Below are positions 19,006 to 27,604 of a stretch of 64,000 bases of DNA, one piece after another. Each line of letters starts with the position of its first letter. Positions within the stretch are counted from its first letter, which is position 1. Origin of the DNA: an uncultured Clostridia bacterium. GTDB lineage: Bacteria; Bacillota; Clostridia; Christensenellales; CAG-917. The stretch covers positions 1-64,000 of the forward strand of contig CAKQMI010000003.1 in assembly GCA_934254835.1 (NCBI GenBank). The letters are read 5' to 3'. The notes under the pieces are model-generated. The model was not told the origin of the DNA. It searched no databases and was given only the letters and a program-made list of their open reading frames with translations. Position numbers and translations under genes: made by a program.

Positions 19006-19710
19006 TTATTTATTAAGGATAACGATACGTCCGCAGTTGGGACACTCCACGAAATCGCCGTCGCCCCTAAGTTTTCCGATGCAGTCGTTTGGGAGGTTCA
19101 TTCCGCAGTAGCAACTGCCGTCGCCCGCGTACTCGACAAATGCGGGAAGCTTCTTTGCCGACCTGCACCGCTTGTACATTTGAATGAACTTCGGATCGAT
19201 CTCCTTTTCCAGATTTTTGAGTTTTTCCATGACGGGACGCCCTTCGTTTTGAAGTTTGAGTTTCAACGCCTGATAGTTTTGAAGAGCGACTTTGTATTGC
19301 TCGTTCAGTTGAACCGCCTGACGGGTGAGGTTGTCGCTGTTGTCCCTGACCTGATCGATACGGCTCGAAACTTTTTGAAGTTCCCTCAAAAGTTTATTGA
19401 CGTCCTCGGTAAGACCTGCCAACACCTTTTCAAAATATTCGATTTCCTGAAAATCCTGAACGTCCGAAATGGAGTCGGCGATTTCGTTGACTTCTGATTC
19501 GTACTTCTGAACGTTGGCGACAAGTTTTTCGGCGTTCATATTCAGTTCGCCTGCTTCGTTTTGGTACTTTGCCATATTTTCGCCGGCGGTTTTGATTTTC
19601 GCATTCAATGCGCTTGCCTTTTCTTTTTCGGTACTGCCGTTAAGTTCTCTTTCAATCTTGACGAGTTCCGAATCGATTTTTTGGTAGTCGAGCATGTTGT
19701 CAAATTTCAT
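19006..19710 (-). CDS. C4-type zinc ribbon, coiled-coil protein (CT398 family)
   Basis: A 234-residue protein with a long heptad-type coiled coil over about residues 15-175 and a C-terminal zinc ribbon (CYCGMNL near 202 and ECPNCGRIV near 225). This matches the widely conserved CT398/DUF164 family, often encoded beside nif3 and rpoD genes as here. The structure of the Chlamydia member suggests a nucleic-acid or secretion chaperone role, but the function is not settled. The start at 19710 has an AGAGGTG site. It lies 18 bases after nif3 and 39 before lacZ. Confidence 0.85.
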   Translation of the reverse strand: MKFDNMLDYQKIDSELVKIERELNGSTEKEKASALNAKIKTAGENMAKYQNEAGELNMNAEKLVANVQKYESEVNEIADSISDVQDFQEIEYFEKVLAGLTEDVNKLLRELQKVSSRIDQVRDNSDNLTRQAVQLNEQYKVALQNYQALKLKLQNEGRPVMEKLKNLEKEIDPKFIQMYKRCRSAKKLPAFVEYAGDGSCYCGMNLPNDCIGKLRGDGDFVECPNCGRIVILNK

Positions 19711-19728
19711 ATATACACCTCTTGGAAA

Positions 19729-20499
19729 TCAGCCGTTAAAGGGATTTCCTTCAAAATATTTTACAATGTTAAGTGTGTCAGAGTGACAGTCAAGTATGTC
19801 AAAAAGAATGTCATTGAAACACCTCTCGCTTGCGTAATGTCCTACGGACATTAACGCGTAATTAGTTTCGTTGGCTTCCAACAAAACGTGATGCTTGAAT
19901 TCCGAAGACACAAATAAGTCCGCGCCGACTTCTCTTGCACGGGCGAAACATTCGTCGTCACCGCCTGCGCCGTTGACCATTGCGACTTTTCTTATCGTCT
20001 TGTTTTCGTCGCCGACGGTGAAGACCGTCGCGTCGTCCAACAAATATTTTATGCCTTCCTTAATTTCAAAAAACTTCATATCGACGTCGCCAACCGCGCC
20101 GATACCGTTTTCAAACAGCGTCGTCACGTTTTTTGCGCCGAGCGCATGAAGAGTGCGCACAGCCATATTGTCGTGATAGGCGTCGATATTCGTGTGCGCC
20201 GAATACACCGCAATGCTTAAAATGTATGCGGACGCGATAAGATCGCACTTGTAATCTTTCGTCAAGAAGTTTTTTCTCGGCGTAAAAATTATCGGGTGGT
20301 GCGTGATAATAAGGTTACATCCGTTTTCTTCGGCTTCTTGAAGCGCGCGGTCTGTCAGGTCAACCGTCAACAACACTCCCGTACATTCTTCGTCGCCGTT
20401 TCCGACAAGAAGCCCCGGGTTGTCGTACGGCATCGCCGTATCGAGTGGCGCGACTTTTTCGATAGCGGTAATGATTTCACTGATTTTCATAGTTTTCAA
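19729..20499 (-). CDS. Nif3-like dinuclear metal centre protein (YqfO family)
   Basis: A 256-residue member of the NIF3/GCHI-like family. Metal ligands are visible: ITHHPIIF near residue 63, YSAHTNIDA near 100, and the C-terminal glutamate and histidine pattern (VSSEFKHH near 205). Length fits the short bacterial form without the PII-like insert. Two candidate starts, 20499 and 20490, both lie inside the end of trmK, so translation is coupled. The neighbouring trmK-nif3 pair is a conserved arrangement in Bacillota; the biochemical role of the family remains unclear. Confidence 0.9.
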   Translation of the reverse strand: MKTMKISEIITAIEKVAPLDTAMPYDNPGLLVGNGDEECTGVLLTVDLTDRALQEAEENGCNLIITHHPIIFTPRKNFLTKDYKCDLIASAYILSIAVYSAHTNIDAYHDNMAVRTLHALGAKNVTTLFENGIGAVGDVDMKFFEIKEGIKYLLDDATVFTVGDENKTIRKVAMVNGAGGDDECFARAREVGADLFVSSEFKHHVLLEANETNYALMSVGHYASERCFNDILFDILDCHSDTLNIVKYFEGNPFNG

Positions 20500-21121
20500 T
20501 TTCCTCCATCTCGGTGACGATTTTTTGAAGCGAGTCGCCTTTGGCGCGTCCCGACAACATTTTCAAGACTTTTTTACGTATGCCGATAAATTCAACCAAA
20601 TCAACCGTCTTGTCCTTTCCGAAGAAAATCTCGAACGGCGTGTAGCGCGTATATCCGACTCCTTCGGCGACGATGACGGGATAAAACTTGTTTCCGCTTT
20701 TGACGATGCCGTCCTTTTTGACGAAAAACCCGTTTTCCTGCAAAAACTGTCGAAGCACGTCTGCGTGCTGGTGCGGTACGAGAATATACTTGTCGTATCT
20801 CTTGTCCGAATCATTCAAAATCTTGACGATTTCGTGTGCGCCAAGTCCCGCGATAACCACCGTGTTGACGTCTTTGTCCCTGACGGGTTCCAGACCGTCG
20901 CCGACAAGACAAACGACGCTTTCTTCCTGCAATAATTCCTTGGAAAGCGTCCTTGCCTTCATCAGACATTCGGGGCTGATATCGACGGCGTACGCCACGT
21001 TTTTTGTGATTTCCACGGCGGAATTTGCGATTTTGCCGTGGTCACAGCCGATATCCGCCACCTTGTCGCCGAGCTCGAGCTCGTTCACGACGGCTTTTAA
21101 TCTGTCGTCAAGCGCAATCAT
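20477..21121 (-). CDS. trmK: tRNA (adenine-N1)-methyltransferase, A22
   Basis: A 214-residue class I methyltransferase of the TrmK family, which methylates N1 of A22 in the D arm of class II tRNAs. The SAM-binding motif VADIGCDHGKI is at residues 20-30, AYAVDIS follows near 45, and the C-terminal third is a helical coiled segment as in the Bacillus enzyme. It begins two bases after the rpoD stop and overlaps nif3 by 14-23 bases. No separate ribosome site is obvious, so translation probably depends on rpoD. Confidence 0.92.
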   Translation of the reverse strand: MIALDDRLKAVVNELELGDKVADIGCDHGKIANSAVEITKNVAYAVDISPECLMKARTLSKELLQEESVVCLVGDGLEPVRDKDVNTVVIAGLGAHEIVKILNDSDKRYDKYILVPHQHADVLRQFLQENGFFVKKDGIVKSGNKFYPVIVAEGVGYTRYTPFEIFFGKDKTVDLVEFIGIRKKVLKMLSGRAKGDSLQKIVTEMEEIENYENQ

Positions 21122-21123
21122 TT

Positions 21124-22161
21124 TTAGGTATAATCTTTCAGCTTTTTGATGCGGTTGGGATGGCGCAACTTCCTCAGAGCCTTTGCTTCGATTTGGCGGA
21201 TACGTTCACGGGTTACGTTGAACTCTTTTCCGACTTCTTCGAGGGTTCTGGGGTGGCTGTCGTCGATGCCGTAGCGAAGCCTCAGTACCTTTTCCTCACG
21301 CGGGGTGAGCGTGCTTAATACGCTGATGAGTTGTTCGCGAAGCATATTTGCCTCGGCAACCTCAGCAGGCGCGGCCGCGTTGCTGTCCTCGATAAAATCG
21401 CCGAGATGGCTGTCTTCTTCCTCGCCGATAGGCGTTTCCAAAGATACGGGATCCTGCGCGATTTTTTGGATTTCGCGCACGCGCTCGGGCGTGGAGCCGA
21501 TAAACTCCGCAATTTCTTCGGGGCTGGGTTCGCGTCCCAACTTTTGCAAAAGTTGACGGGTGGCGCGCACCTGCTTATTTATCGTTTCGACCATATGCAC
21601 GGGGATACGAATCGTCCTTGCCTGATCGGCGATTGCACGGGTAATCGATTGTCTTATCCACCAAGTGGCGTAAGTCGAAAACTTGAATCCTTTTCGATAG
21701 TCGAACTTTTCAACCGCTTTCATAAGACCGAGATTGCCTTCCTGAATGAGGTCCAAAAACTGCATGCCTCTGCCGACGTAGCGTTTTGCAATCGACACGA
21801 CAAGACGAAGGTTGGCTTCGCTCAAAATACGTTTTGCCTCCTCGTCGCCTTCTTCCATACGTTTTGCAAGTTCGACCTCGCGCTCCGCCGACAAAAGCGG
21901 TACGCGACCAATGTCTTTGAGGTACATTTTGACGGAGTCGTCCAGACTTCCTTCCGCCATGATTTTGTCGAAATTGTCCTCGGTTTCGCCGACGTGCACG
22001 ACCGATTCAATCGTCTTGAAGACGTCCTCCATTTCGTCGGCGGTGGCGTCCAGACGTTCAAGTTTCGACATGATTTCTTCCTGAGTTAAAGCGCCTTTTT
22101 TCTTGCCTTCTTCAATCAGTTTTTCGGTTTCAGCCTTTAATAAGGCTTCCCTGTTTTCCAT
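21124..22161 (-). CDS. rpoD: Primary RNA polymerase sigma factor (SigA/RpoD)
   Basis: The 345-residue housekeeping sigma factor. After a shortened region 1.1 come region 1.2 ([17 protein letters not shown]), region 2 with the -10 recognition helix ([22 protein letters not shown]), region 3 ([11 protein letters not shown]) and region 4.2 with the -35 helix-turn-helix ([30 protein letters not shown]). The many TTGACA-17-TATAAT promoters in the window fit this protein. A GGAGG site precedes the start at 22161. The gene follows dnaG by 43 bases, the classical macromolecular-synthesis pairing. Confidence 0.97.
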   Translation of the reverse strand: MENREALLKAETEKLIEEGKKKGALTQEEIMSKLERLDATADEMEDVFKTIESVVHVGETEDNFDKIMAEGSLDDSVKMYLKDIGRVPLLSAEREVELAKRMEEGDEEAKRILSEANLRLVVSIAKRYVGRGMQFLDLIQEGNLGLMKAVEKFDYRKGFKFSTYATWWIRQSITRAIADQARTIRIPVHMVETINKQVRATRQLLQKLGREPSPEEIAEFIGSTPERVREIQKIAQDPVSLETPIGEEEDSHLGDFIEDSNAAAPAEVAEANMLREQLISVLSTLTPREEKVLRLRYGIDDSHPRTLEEVGKEFNVTRERIRQIEAKALRKLRHPNRIKKLKDYT

Positions 22162-22204
22162 TAAGACCTCCTTATGTAACGCGAGTACTAATGATGAATA
22201 TTTT

Positions 22205-23983
22205 TTACTTTAGCGACCGCAACAGTTTTTGACAGACCGATAATTCCTCCATAATCTTACGTCGTTCTGCGGAATCTACCGCGACGTCAAAACTTTGCGA
22301 AAGTGTTTTGATGCGGAAATTGACGTAGTTTAAGTTCAAAAGTCTGACGCTGTCGCCATAGTATTTTATCAGTTTTGTTTCGTCGTGAAACTCCTTGACG
22401 GAGTTCAGGACGTTTGCGACTTCCTCGTCCTGCGACAAGGAATACAGCATATGCGCCTGCGGTTTTTCGCCGGCGTCGGTTTTTTCTTTGACGTAATCGT
22501 ACACGAGTTTGTGCACCTCGTTGTCGCCGAAAACGTCACGGGAGATGACGTCGTCGGGTTTTGCAAAGTCCGCGCCCGACGCCATTTTGTTCAGCACAAA
22601 CCGCGCCGCTTCAAGACTTACGGGCAGTTCGGTTTTTTGTATTTGCGGTTCTTGGAACACAACTTCCGTTATGTCGTTTTCCAACCCGTCACGCAGTATA
22701 TTCATCGCAACACGGCTTTTATCGTGCACAATTTCCAGATAAACGTCGCGTCCTGTCGTATCAGGCAAAGTTTTGATGAACGCCAAAGCCTCGTTGACGT
22801 ACTTTGCGCGACCTGTGTTGGTGGACAAGTTGTAGTCCTTTGCAATCACCGCCAAGACAAACTCGACGTAAGGCACCGCCTCGTCCAAAAGTTTTTCAAA
22901 GCCTTTTCTGCCGTGCTTTTTGACATAGTCGTCGGGATCCATACCTTCCTCGGGAATCGACACGACTTTCAGATTCAGCCCTTCCTTATTCAGGATTTCG
23001 AGGTTTCTGACGGTTGCGTGTTGTCCCGCAGCGTCGCCGTCGTAGCACACGCAGACGTTTTCGGAAAGGGTGCGAAGTGCGCGCGCCTGTTCCGGCGTGA
23101 ACGCCGTCCCCATTCCCGCAACTACGTTGTTGAAGCCGAACTTTGCCAAAGAAATAACGTCCATATATCCCTCGACCACGACGACGCGATTGACGGCGAT
23201 TTTCTGTTTTTCTTTCTTGACGAAGTTGCCGGCGTACAAGACCTTGCCTTTTTCAAAAACTTTGGTATTGCGATAATTGACGTATTTTCCGCCCGTATAT
23301 TCTTTGGTGATGGCTCGTCCGCTGAAAGCAACGACTCTGCCACGCATATCGAAAATGGGCACTATCATACGGCTTTGCAATGCGTCGAAAACGTTTTTGG
23401 ATTTTTCGCTTTGCCACGCCACACCGCAGTCTAACATTTCCTGCTCGGAAAAACCTTGTTCTTTCAAGTGATTGATGACGCCGTCGTAACTTGGCGAATA
23501 CCCGAGCCCGAACCTTGTCATAAGGTTTTTGTCGATACCGCGTTTTTCAAGGTAGGCGCGGGCATCTTTGCCCTCGTCGCCCATAAGACACTTGTAATAA
23601 AACTTTGCGGTGAGCGTCAAAATTTCAAAAAGCCTGTCCCGCTTTTCTTTGGACTCGGCACTGCGTTGAAGACCGACGGGCGTAGGCACTTGCATACCCG
23701 CGCGCTCGGCAAGGAAGGCAACCGCCTCGGGGAAAGTCATACCCTCCATTCTCATAATGAACGTGATGACGTCGCCCGACTCGCCACAGCCGAAACAATG
23801 ATAAAACTGTCCGTCCTCGTTGACGCACATCGACGGAGTTTTTTCATGATGAAACGGACAGCAACACCAAAACTTACCGCCTTTTTGTTGCAACTGGACG
23901 TACCGCGACATCACTTCGACTATGTTGTTTTTTTCCTTTAATTCCTGTAACCAGTCCAAAGGATAGCCTTCTTTTTGAAACAT
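22205..23983 (-). CDS. dnaG: DNA primase
   Basis: A 592-residue primase making RNA primers at the replication fork. The N-terminal CHC2 zinc finger ([22 protein letters not shown]) covers residues 35-75. The catalytic core with TOPRIM motifs follows ([13 protein letters not shown] near 265; [12 protein letters not shown] near 310). The C-terminal region is an alpha-helical domain that binds the helicase in relatives. A GAGGT site lies upstream of the start at 23983. It is followed by rpoD and preceded by dgt, 49 bases away. Confidence 0.97.
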   Translation of the reverse strand: MFQKEGYPLDWLQELKEKNNIVEVMSRYVQLQQKGGKFWCCCPFHHEKTPSMCVNEDGQFYHCFGCGESGDVITFIMRMEGMTFPEAVAFLAERAGMQVPTPVGLQRSAESKEKRDRLFEILTLTAKFYYKCLMGDEGKDARAYLEKRGIDKNLMTRFGLGYSPSYDGVINHLKEQGFSEQEMLDCGVAWQSEKSKNVFDALQSRMIVPIFDMRGRVVAFSGRAITKEYTGGKYVNYRNTKVFEKGKVLYAGNFVKKEKQKIAVNRVVVVEGYMDVISLAKFGFNNVVAGMGTAFTPEQARALRTLSENVCVCYDGDAAGQHATVRNLEILNKEGLNLKVVSIPEEGMDPDDYVKKHGRKGFEKLLDEAVPYVEFVLAVIAKDYNLSTNTGRAKYVNEALAFIKTLPDTTGRDVYLEIVHDKSRVAMNILRDGLENDITEVVFQEPQIQKTELPVSLEAARFVLNKMASGADFAKPDDVISRDVFGDNEVHKLVYDYVKEKTDAGEKPQAHMLYSLSQDEEVANVLNSVKEFHDETKLIKYYGDSVRLLNLNYVNFRIKTLSQSFDVAVDSAERRKIMEELSVCQKLLRSLK

Positions 23984-24032
23984 ATAACCTCAAACGTTTA
24001 CAATTTATTATTCGTAAAAATTGTCGTAATTC

Positions 24033-25043
24033 CTAAAACTCGCGCAATTTTTCTTGCCAGCCTTTCGGGATATAGATATCCGAAAAGACTTTTACGGCGT
24101 ATCGGTCGCTCATTGCGGCGATATAATCGCACACGACGGTCTCCGCGCCGTAGTCGGACAACATATCTTTGTAAAGAACGGGAAGTTCCGCCGTGTTGCC
24201 CATAAAATATCCGAAAAGACTTTCGATAAGCCTCTTGGCTTTCACCTCTTCGTACTTTGCCTCCGACTGCGTATAAAGGTTTTTGAACATATACGAGCGC
24301 AGTTCGTCCAGCGCGCCCTCGAACTCGTCGGAAAGCGAAATTTGCGGTTTGCTTATGCTGTTTTCGACAAGGTCGTACACAAGGTTGTTTATCCTGTCGC
24401 GGTGGGTGCGCCCCAAGACGTCGACGCACGACTTCGGCAGACTGTCCTCGGCAATAAGCCCCGCGCGTATTCCGTCGTCGATGTCGTGATTGACGTAGGC
24501 GATGCGGTCGGCGTATCCCACGACTTTCCCTTCCAAAGTTTTCGGATTGCCGTCGATGCGGTGTTCCCTTATGCCGTCCAGCACTTCCGCCGTGAGATTG
24601 AGTTTTTCCAGCACCTCGCACACGCGCACGCTCTGTTCGTTGTGCGAAAATTTGCCGTTGGTAAGCGCGCTTAAAGTGCGCTCGCCGGCGTGACCGAACG
24701 GGGTGTGTCCCAAGTCGTGTCCCATTGCGATTGCCTCGATAAGGTCCTCGTTCAGGCGTACCGCGCGCCCGACAGTCCTTGCGATTTGCGACACTTCCAA
24801 AGTGTGCGTCAGACGGGTGCGGTAATGATCGCCCTCGGGCGACAAGAATACCTGCGTCTTGTGCTTCAATCGTCTGAACGCTTTGCTGTGGATAATCCTG
24901 TCGCGGTCGCGCTGAAACTCGGTGCGGATTTTGCACTCTTCAATCGGCGTTTCCCGCCCCGCGGTGTCGCGACTTTTGAAGGCATAGGGACTCAGATACT
25001 TGTCCTCGATTTCGTAGGTTACGTCTTTAATATCGTTGCTCAT
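24033..25043 (-). CDS. dgt: dGTP triphosphohydrolase (HD domain)
   Basis: A 336-residue HD-domain nucleotidase that cleaves dGTP to deoxyguanosine and triphosphate, balancing dNTP pools. The HD metal motif is complete: RLTHTLEVSQIA near residue 73, GHDLGHTPFGHAGE near 108 and YADRIAYVNHDIDDG near 182. Length matches the short form found upstream of dnaG in many Bacillota. The start at 25043 overlaps the DUF896 stop by four bases (ATGA), with the ribosome site inside the DUF896 gene. Confidence 0.94.
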   Translation of the reverse strand: MSNDIKDVTYEIEDKYLSPYAFKSRDTAGRETPIEECKIRTEFQRDRDRIIHSKAFRRLKHKTQVFLSPEGDHYRTRLTHTLEVSQIARTVGRAVRLNEDLIEAIAMGHDLGHTPFGHAGERTLSALTNGKFSHNEQSVRVCEVLEKLNLTAEVLDGIREHRIDGNPKTLEGKVVGYADRIAYVNHDIDDGIRAGLIAEDSLPKSCVDVLGRTHRDRINNLVYDLVENSISKPQISLSDEFEGALDELRSYMFKNLYTQSEAKYEEVKAKRLIESLFGYFMGNTAELPVLYKDMLSDYGAETVVCDYIAAMSDRYAVKVFSDIYIPKGWQEKLREF

Positions 25044-25243
25044 TTCCTTTTTTTCGGTTGAACTTTGTGTTTTTCGCCGTTTTCGTCAACAATATACGTA
25101 TTGTCGAGTTGCGCCTTTAAGGACGCCTTGACGCTGTCGATATATTCACGGCGTATCGTGGCTTGTTCGGCCTTTTCCTCGTCGGTCAACCCTTCGATTT
25201 TGGATTTTTTTGCAAGATAATTCAGCCTTTCGATATCAATCAT
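25040..25243 (-). CDS. DUF896 family protein (YnzC-like)
   Basis: A 67-residue protein of the DUF896 family, identified by IERLNYLAKKSKIEGLTDEEKAEQ at the N terminus and the lysine-rich end. Relatives such as Bacillus YnzC form a two-helix bundle and some are LexA-controlled. Here it is embedded between a small membrane protein and dgt by ATGA overlaps on both sides, so it is expressed with the replication genes. No SOS box was identified. The function is unknown. Confidence 0.92.
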   Translation of the reverse strand: MIDIERLNYLAKKSKIEGLTDEEKAEQATIRREYIDSVKASLKAQLDNTYIVDENGEKHKVQPKKRK

Positions 25244-25830
25244 TTGTTGTACCTTTCGATAATTTCTTCGTTTTGTTTCAAAAGTTTTGCTTTTTCACAA
25301 ACGCTGTCGGCGGATTCCACCAAACGCAAGAATTCTTCGTCGTACTTTTCTTTGTCCGCCTTCGACTTGTCCAAAGCGAGTATCCGCGCATTGACGTCGG
25401 ACAATCCCTCATACAATTCGTAATAACCCTTGATTTGCTTTTCGGTGAAGGTCGTCAACGCATGGTCGGCAACCGCCGTTATCTTCAATGAAAACTTCAA
25501 AATTTCTCTTTTTGCTTTTTCCTTGTCGCGGGTGTCGTACAAAGTGTGGATATGCTTTGCAATGTACTGCGTCTCCTCAACGAGGCTGTTTACGTAGCCC
25601 TGCTTTTTCCTTTTGTTGACGGCTTTGATAAGCGGAATTCCCACGATAAGCGACAGCCCGAACGCGCAATAGGTTGCGATAAGTTTTATTAAGTCGTCGT
25701 TGGAAAACTCGACGTCGGGCTCGGCATTAGTGCCGTCACCGCTTGTCGAAGCGTACGCAATCGACGTAGTCGAAAACGCAATAAGCAAGGTTAACAGTAA
25801 AAATATGACAAATAAACTATGTTTTTTCAT
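25240..25830 (-). CDS. Membrane protein with signal peptide, coiled C-terminal domain
   Basis: A 196-residue protein of unknown function. It has an N-terminal hydrophobic signal (residues 5-25, ending AYAS), a short acidic stretch, one transmembrane segment (about residues 45-62, LIATYCAFGLSLIVGIPLI) and a lysine/glutamate-rich helical domain that should be cytoplasmic. The start at 25830 has a GGAGG site inside the mscS gene; a longer frame from 25965 has none. It overlaps both mscS and DUF896 genes by four bases. It may be a partner of the mechanosensitive channel, but that is based only on adjacency. Confidence 0.75.
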   Translation of the reverse strand: MKKHSLFVIFLLLTLLIAFSTTSIAYASTSGDGTNAEPDVEFSNDDLIKLIATYCAFGLSLIVGIPLIKAVNKRKKQGYVNSLVEETQYIAKHIHTLYDTRDKEKAKREILKFSLKITAVADHALTTFTEKQIKGYYELYEGLSDVNARILALDKSKADKEKYDEEFLRLVESADSVCEKAKLLKQNEEIIERYNK

Positions 25831-26642
25831 TGTTCGTTGCCTCCGACGACTTTTACGGCAAGTTTGTTTGTCGTGACTGATATGCCGTTTTCGTTCAAAG
25901 TCTTGACAATTTCTTCGTTCAAAATAAACAAAGCGTCCCAGTAAAACTCGGTGGGCACCCAGCAACGAAGCGTCACTACAATTGCGCTGTCGGTATAGGA
26001 CGACAAGACGACGCTCGGCGCGGGCGAAGACAAGACTTCGCTTTTGTCGTTTGCGATTTTCAGCATTATTTTTCTTATCTTTTCCACGTCCTCGTCATAG
26101 GAAAACCTCAGACTGCACACAACCCTTCTTGTGGGATTTGTGCTGTAATTCACGACACCGCTTCCGATAAGAGATGAGTTGGGAAGCGTAATCATTTGGT
26201 TGTCGTACGTCACGAGCTTGGTGTTGAAAAACCCGATTGCCATAACCGTGCCCTCGACGCCGTTCACCGCAACGTAGTCGCCCACGACGAAAGGCTTGCT
26301 TCCGAGGATTATAAATCCGTTGGCAAGGTTGCTGAGACTGTCCTTCAACGCCAGGGATATCGCAAGTCCTGCCGCCGAAATGAGCGCAACGAAACTTGCC
26401 GTCGAAATCCCCGCCGACTTTCCCGTCATCAGGAACAGCCCGAAATAAAGCAGAACGCCCACAACCGACAAAACAAAACTGGAAATCGTCCTGTCCAGAT
26501 GCGCGCGCACCGAAAGTTTGTTGGCGATAAGCATCAAAAGTTTGACCGCCAGCAAGCCGAAAATAAACACGGCAATCGTCCGCGCAATCGTCAGACCGTT
26601 GCCGGTGATAAACTCAAATAAGATTTTTTCAAATTCAGCCAT
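25827..26642 (-). CDS. mscS: Small-conductance mechanosensitive channel (MscS family)
   Basis: A 271-residue MscS-type channel releasing solutes on osmotic downshock. It has three N-terminal membrane helices (residues 15-115), with the pore-lining third helix rich in Gly and Ala (ASFVALISAAGLAISLALKDSLSNLANG), then the beta domain (GDYVAVNGVEGTVMAIGFFNTKLVTYDN) and the alpha/beta C-terminal domain. Length and order match the E. coli prototype. It starts six bases after the P1 peptidase stop, with AGGGT as ribosome site. Confidence 0.93.
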   Translation of the reverse strand: MAEFEKILFEFITGNGLTIARTIAVFIFGLLAVKLLMLIANKLSVRAHLDRTISSFVLSVVGVLLYFGLFLMTGKSAGISTASFVALISAAGLAISLALKDSLSNLANGFIILGSKPFVVGDYVAVNGVEGTVMAIGFFNTKLVTYDNQMITLPNSSLIGSGVVNYSTNPTRRVVCSLRFSYDEDVEKIRKIMLKIANDKSEVLSSPAPSVVLSSYTDSAIVVTLRCWVPTEFYWDALFILNEEIVKTLNENGISVTTNKLAVKVVGGNEQ

Positions 26643-26648
26643 AGTACC

Positions 26649-27596
26649 CTACTGTTTCCACATCTTTTGGAAAATCCTGAAAAGGAGTTTGTCCGCTCTT
26701 TTTTGCGAGACGTCGCTTTGTCCCGTGACCGCCGAGTGTATCGACCTTTCGGCAAGCGTCGGCACAAGCGCGGTGAGAACGTTGAATTCGATATCCTTTT
26801 CCATTGACGCCATCGTGAAATATGCGTCGCCGTCAAAGTTGGTGTGCGACGGCGAAATTGCCCGTGCAAGACCGTCGTGAGCGAGGTCCGCCAAGCGGTT
26901 TGCCTGCACTTTTGTGATTTTCGCATTCGTCAGGACGCAACCTATCGTTGTGTTTGCGCCGTATTGCCCGACTGCGCCCGACGTGAAAACTTTCAGACTG
27001 TCCAAAAAACTTCCGTCGGGGGACTTTATCCCCGCAATGATTTTGCCGTTGTCCACGACGTCGCCCAAAGCGTTCACGACGGAAATAACCGCCACTTCGA
27101 TGCCGTTCAATGACACGCTCGCAACGCCGAGCCCCGCCTTTGCCAAACTTTCCATACCCAAAAGTTTGCCGACGGTTGCGCCTGTCCCCGCGCCGATATT
27201 ACCGGACGAAAAGTCGCCCGCTTTGGCGTTCTTTGCAGAGAGGTAGCCTGCGTTTTTGTCGGGAAACGCAAAGTTTTTGTATTCCAAATCGAAAATCGAC
27301 GCACCGACGACGATGGGCACAACTTGCTTTCCGACCTTAAATCCACAGCCGTTTTCGGCAAGGTATTGCATGACGCCACACGACGCTTCGAGTCCGTACG
27401 CACTCCCGCCCGACAAAACGCACGCGTTGACTTTCTCCACCGTCTTTTCGGGGGAAAGCAAGTCGGTTTCGCGGGTTGCGGGGGACGCTCCGCGGACGCT
27501 TACTCCGCCCACTGCGCCGTCTTCACAAATGATTGCGGTGACGCCCGTCCCGTTTTCTTCGTCGGTAAAATGTCCGATTTTGAATTTTTCCAGCAT
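26649..27596 (-). CDS. P1 (S58/DmpA) family aminopeptidase
   Basis: A 315-residue N-terminal nucleophile hydrolase of the DmpA/BapA type, which self-cleaves into two chains and releases N-terminal residues from peptides or amides. Family features seen are GVTAIICEDGAVGGVSVRGASPATRETDLL, the glycine-rich VLSGGSAYGLEA, NIGAGTGATVGKL, and the nucleophile region GANTTIGCVLTNAK near residue 220, where cleavage normally precedes the Ser/Thr. No signal peptide. It starts eight bases after the reductase gene and precedes mscS by six, so it is part of the same transcript. Substrate unknown. Confidence 0.9.
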   Translation of the reverse strand: MLEKFKIGHFTDEENGTGVTAIICEDGAVGGVSVRGASPATRETDLLSPEKTVEKVNACVLSGGSAYGLEASCGVMQYLAENGCGFKVGKQVVPIVVGASIFDLEYKNFAFPDKNAGYLSAKNAKAGDFSSGNIGAGTGATVGKLLGMESLAKAGLGVASVSLNGIEVAVISVVNALGDVVDNGKIIAGIKSPDGSFLDSLKVFTSGAVGQYGANTTIGCVLTNAKITKVQANRLADLAHDGLARAISPSHTNFDGDAYFTMASMEKDIEFNVLTALVPTLAERSIHSAVTGQSDVSQKRADKLLFRIFQKMWKQ

Positions 27597-27604
27597 AGTA
27601 TTCC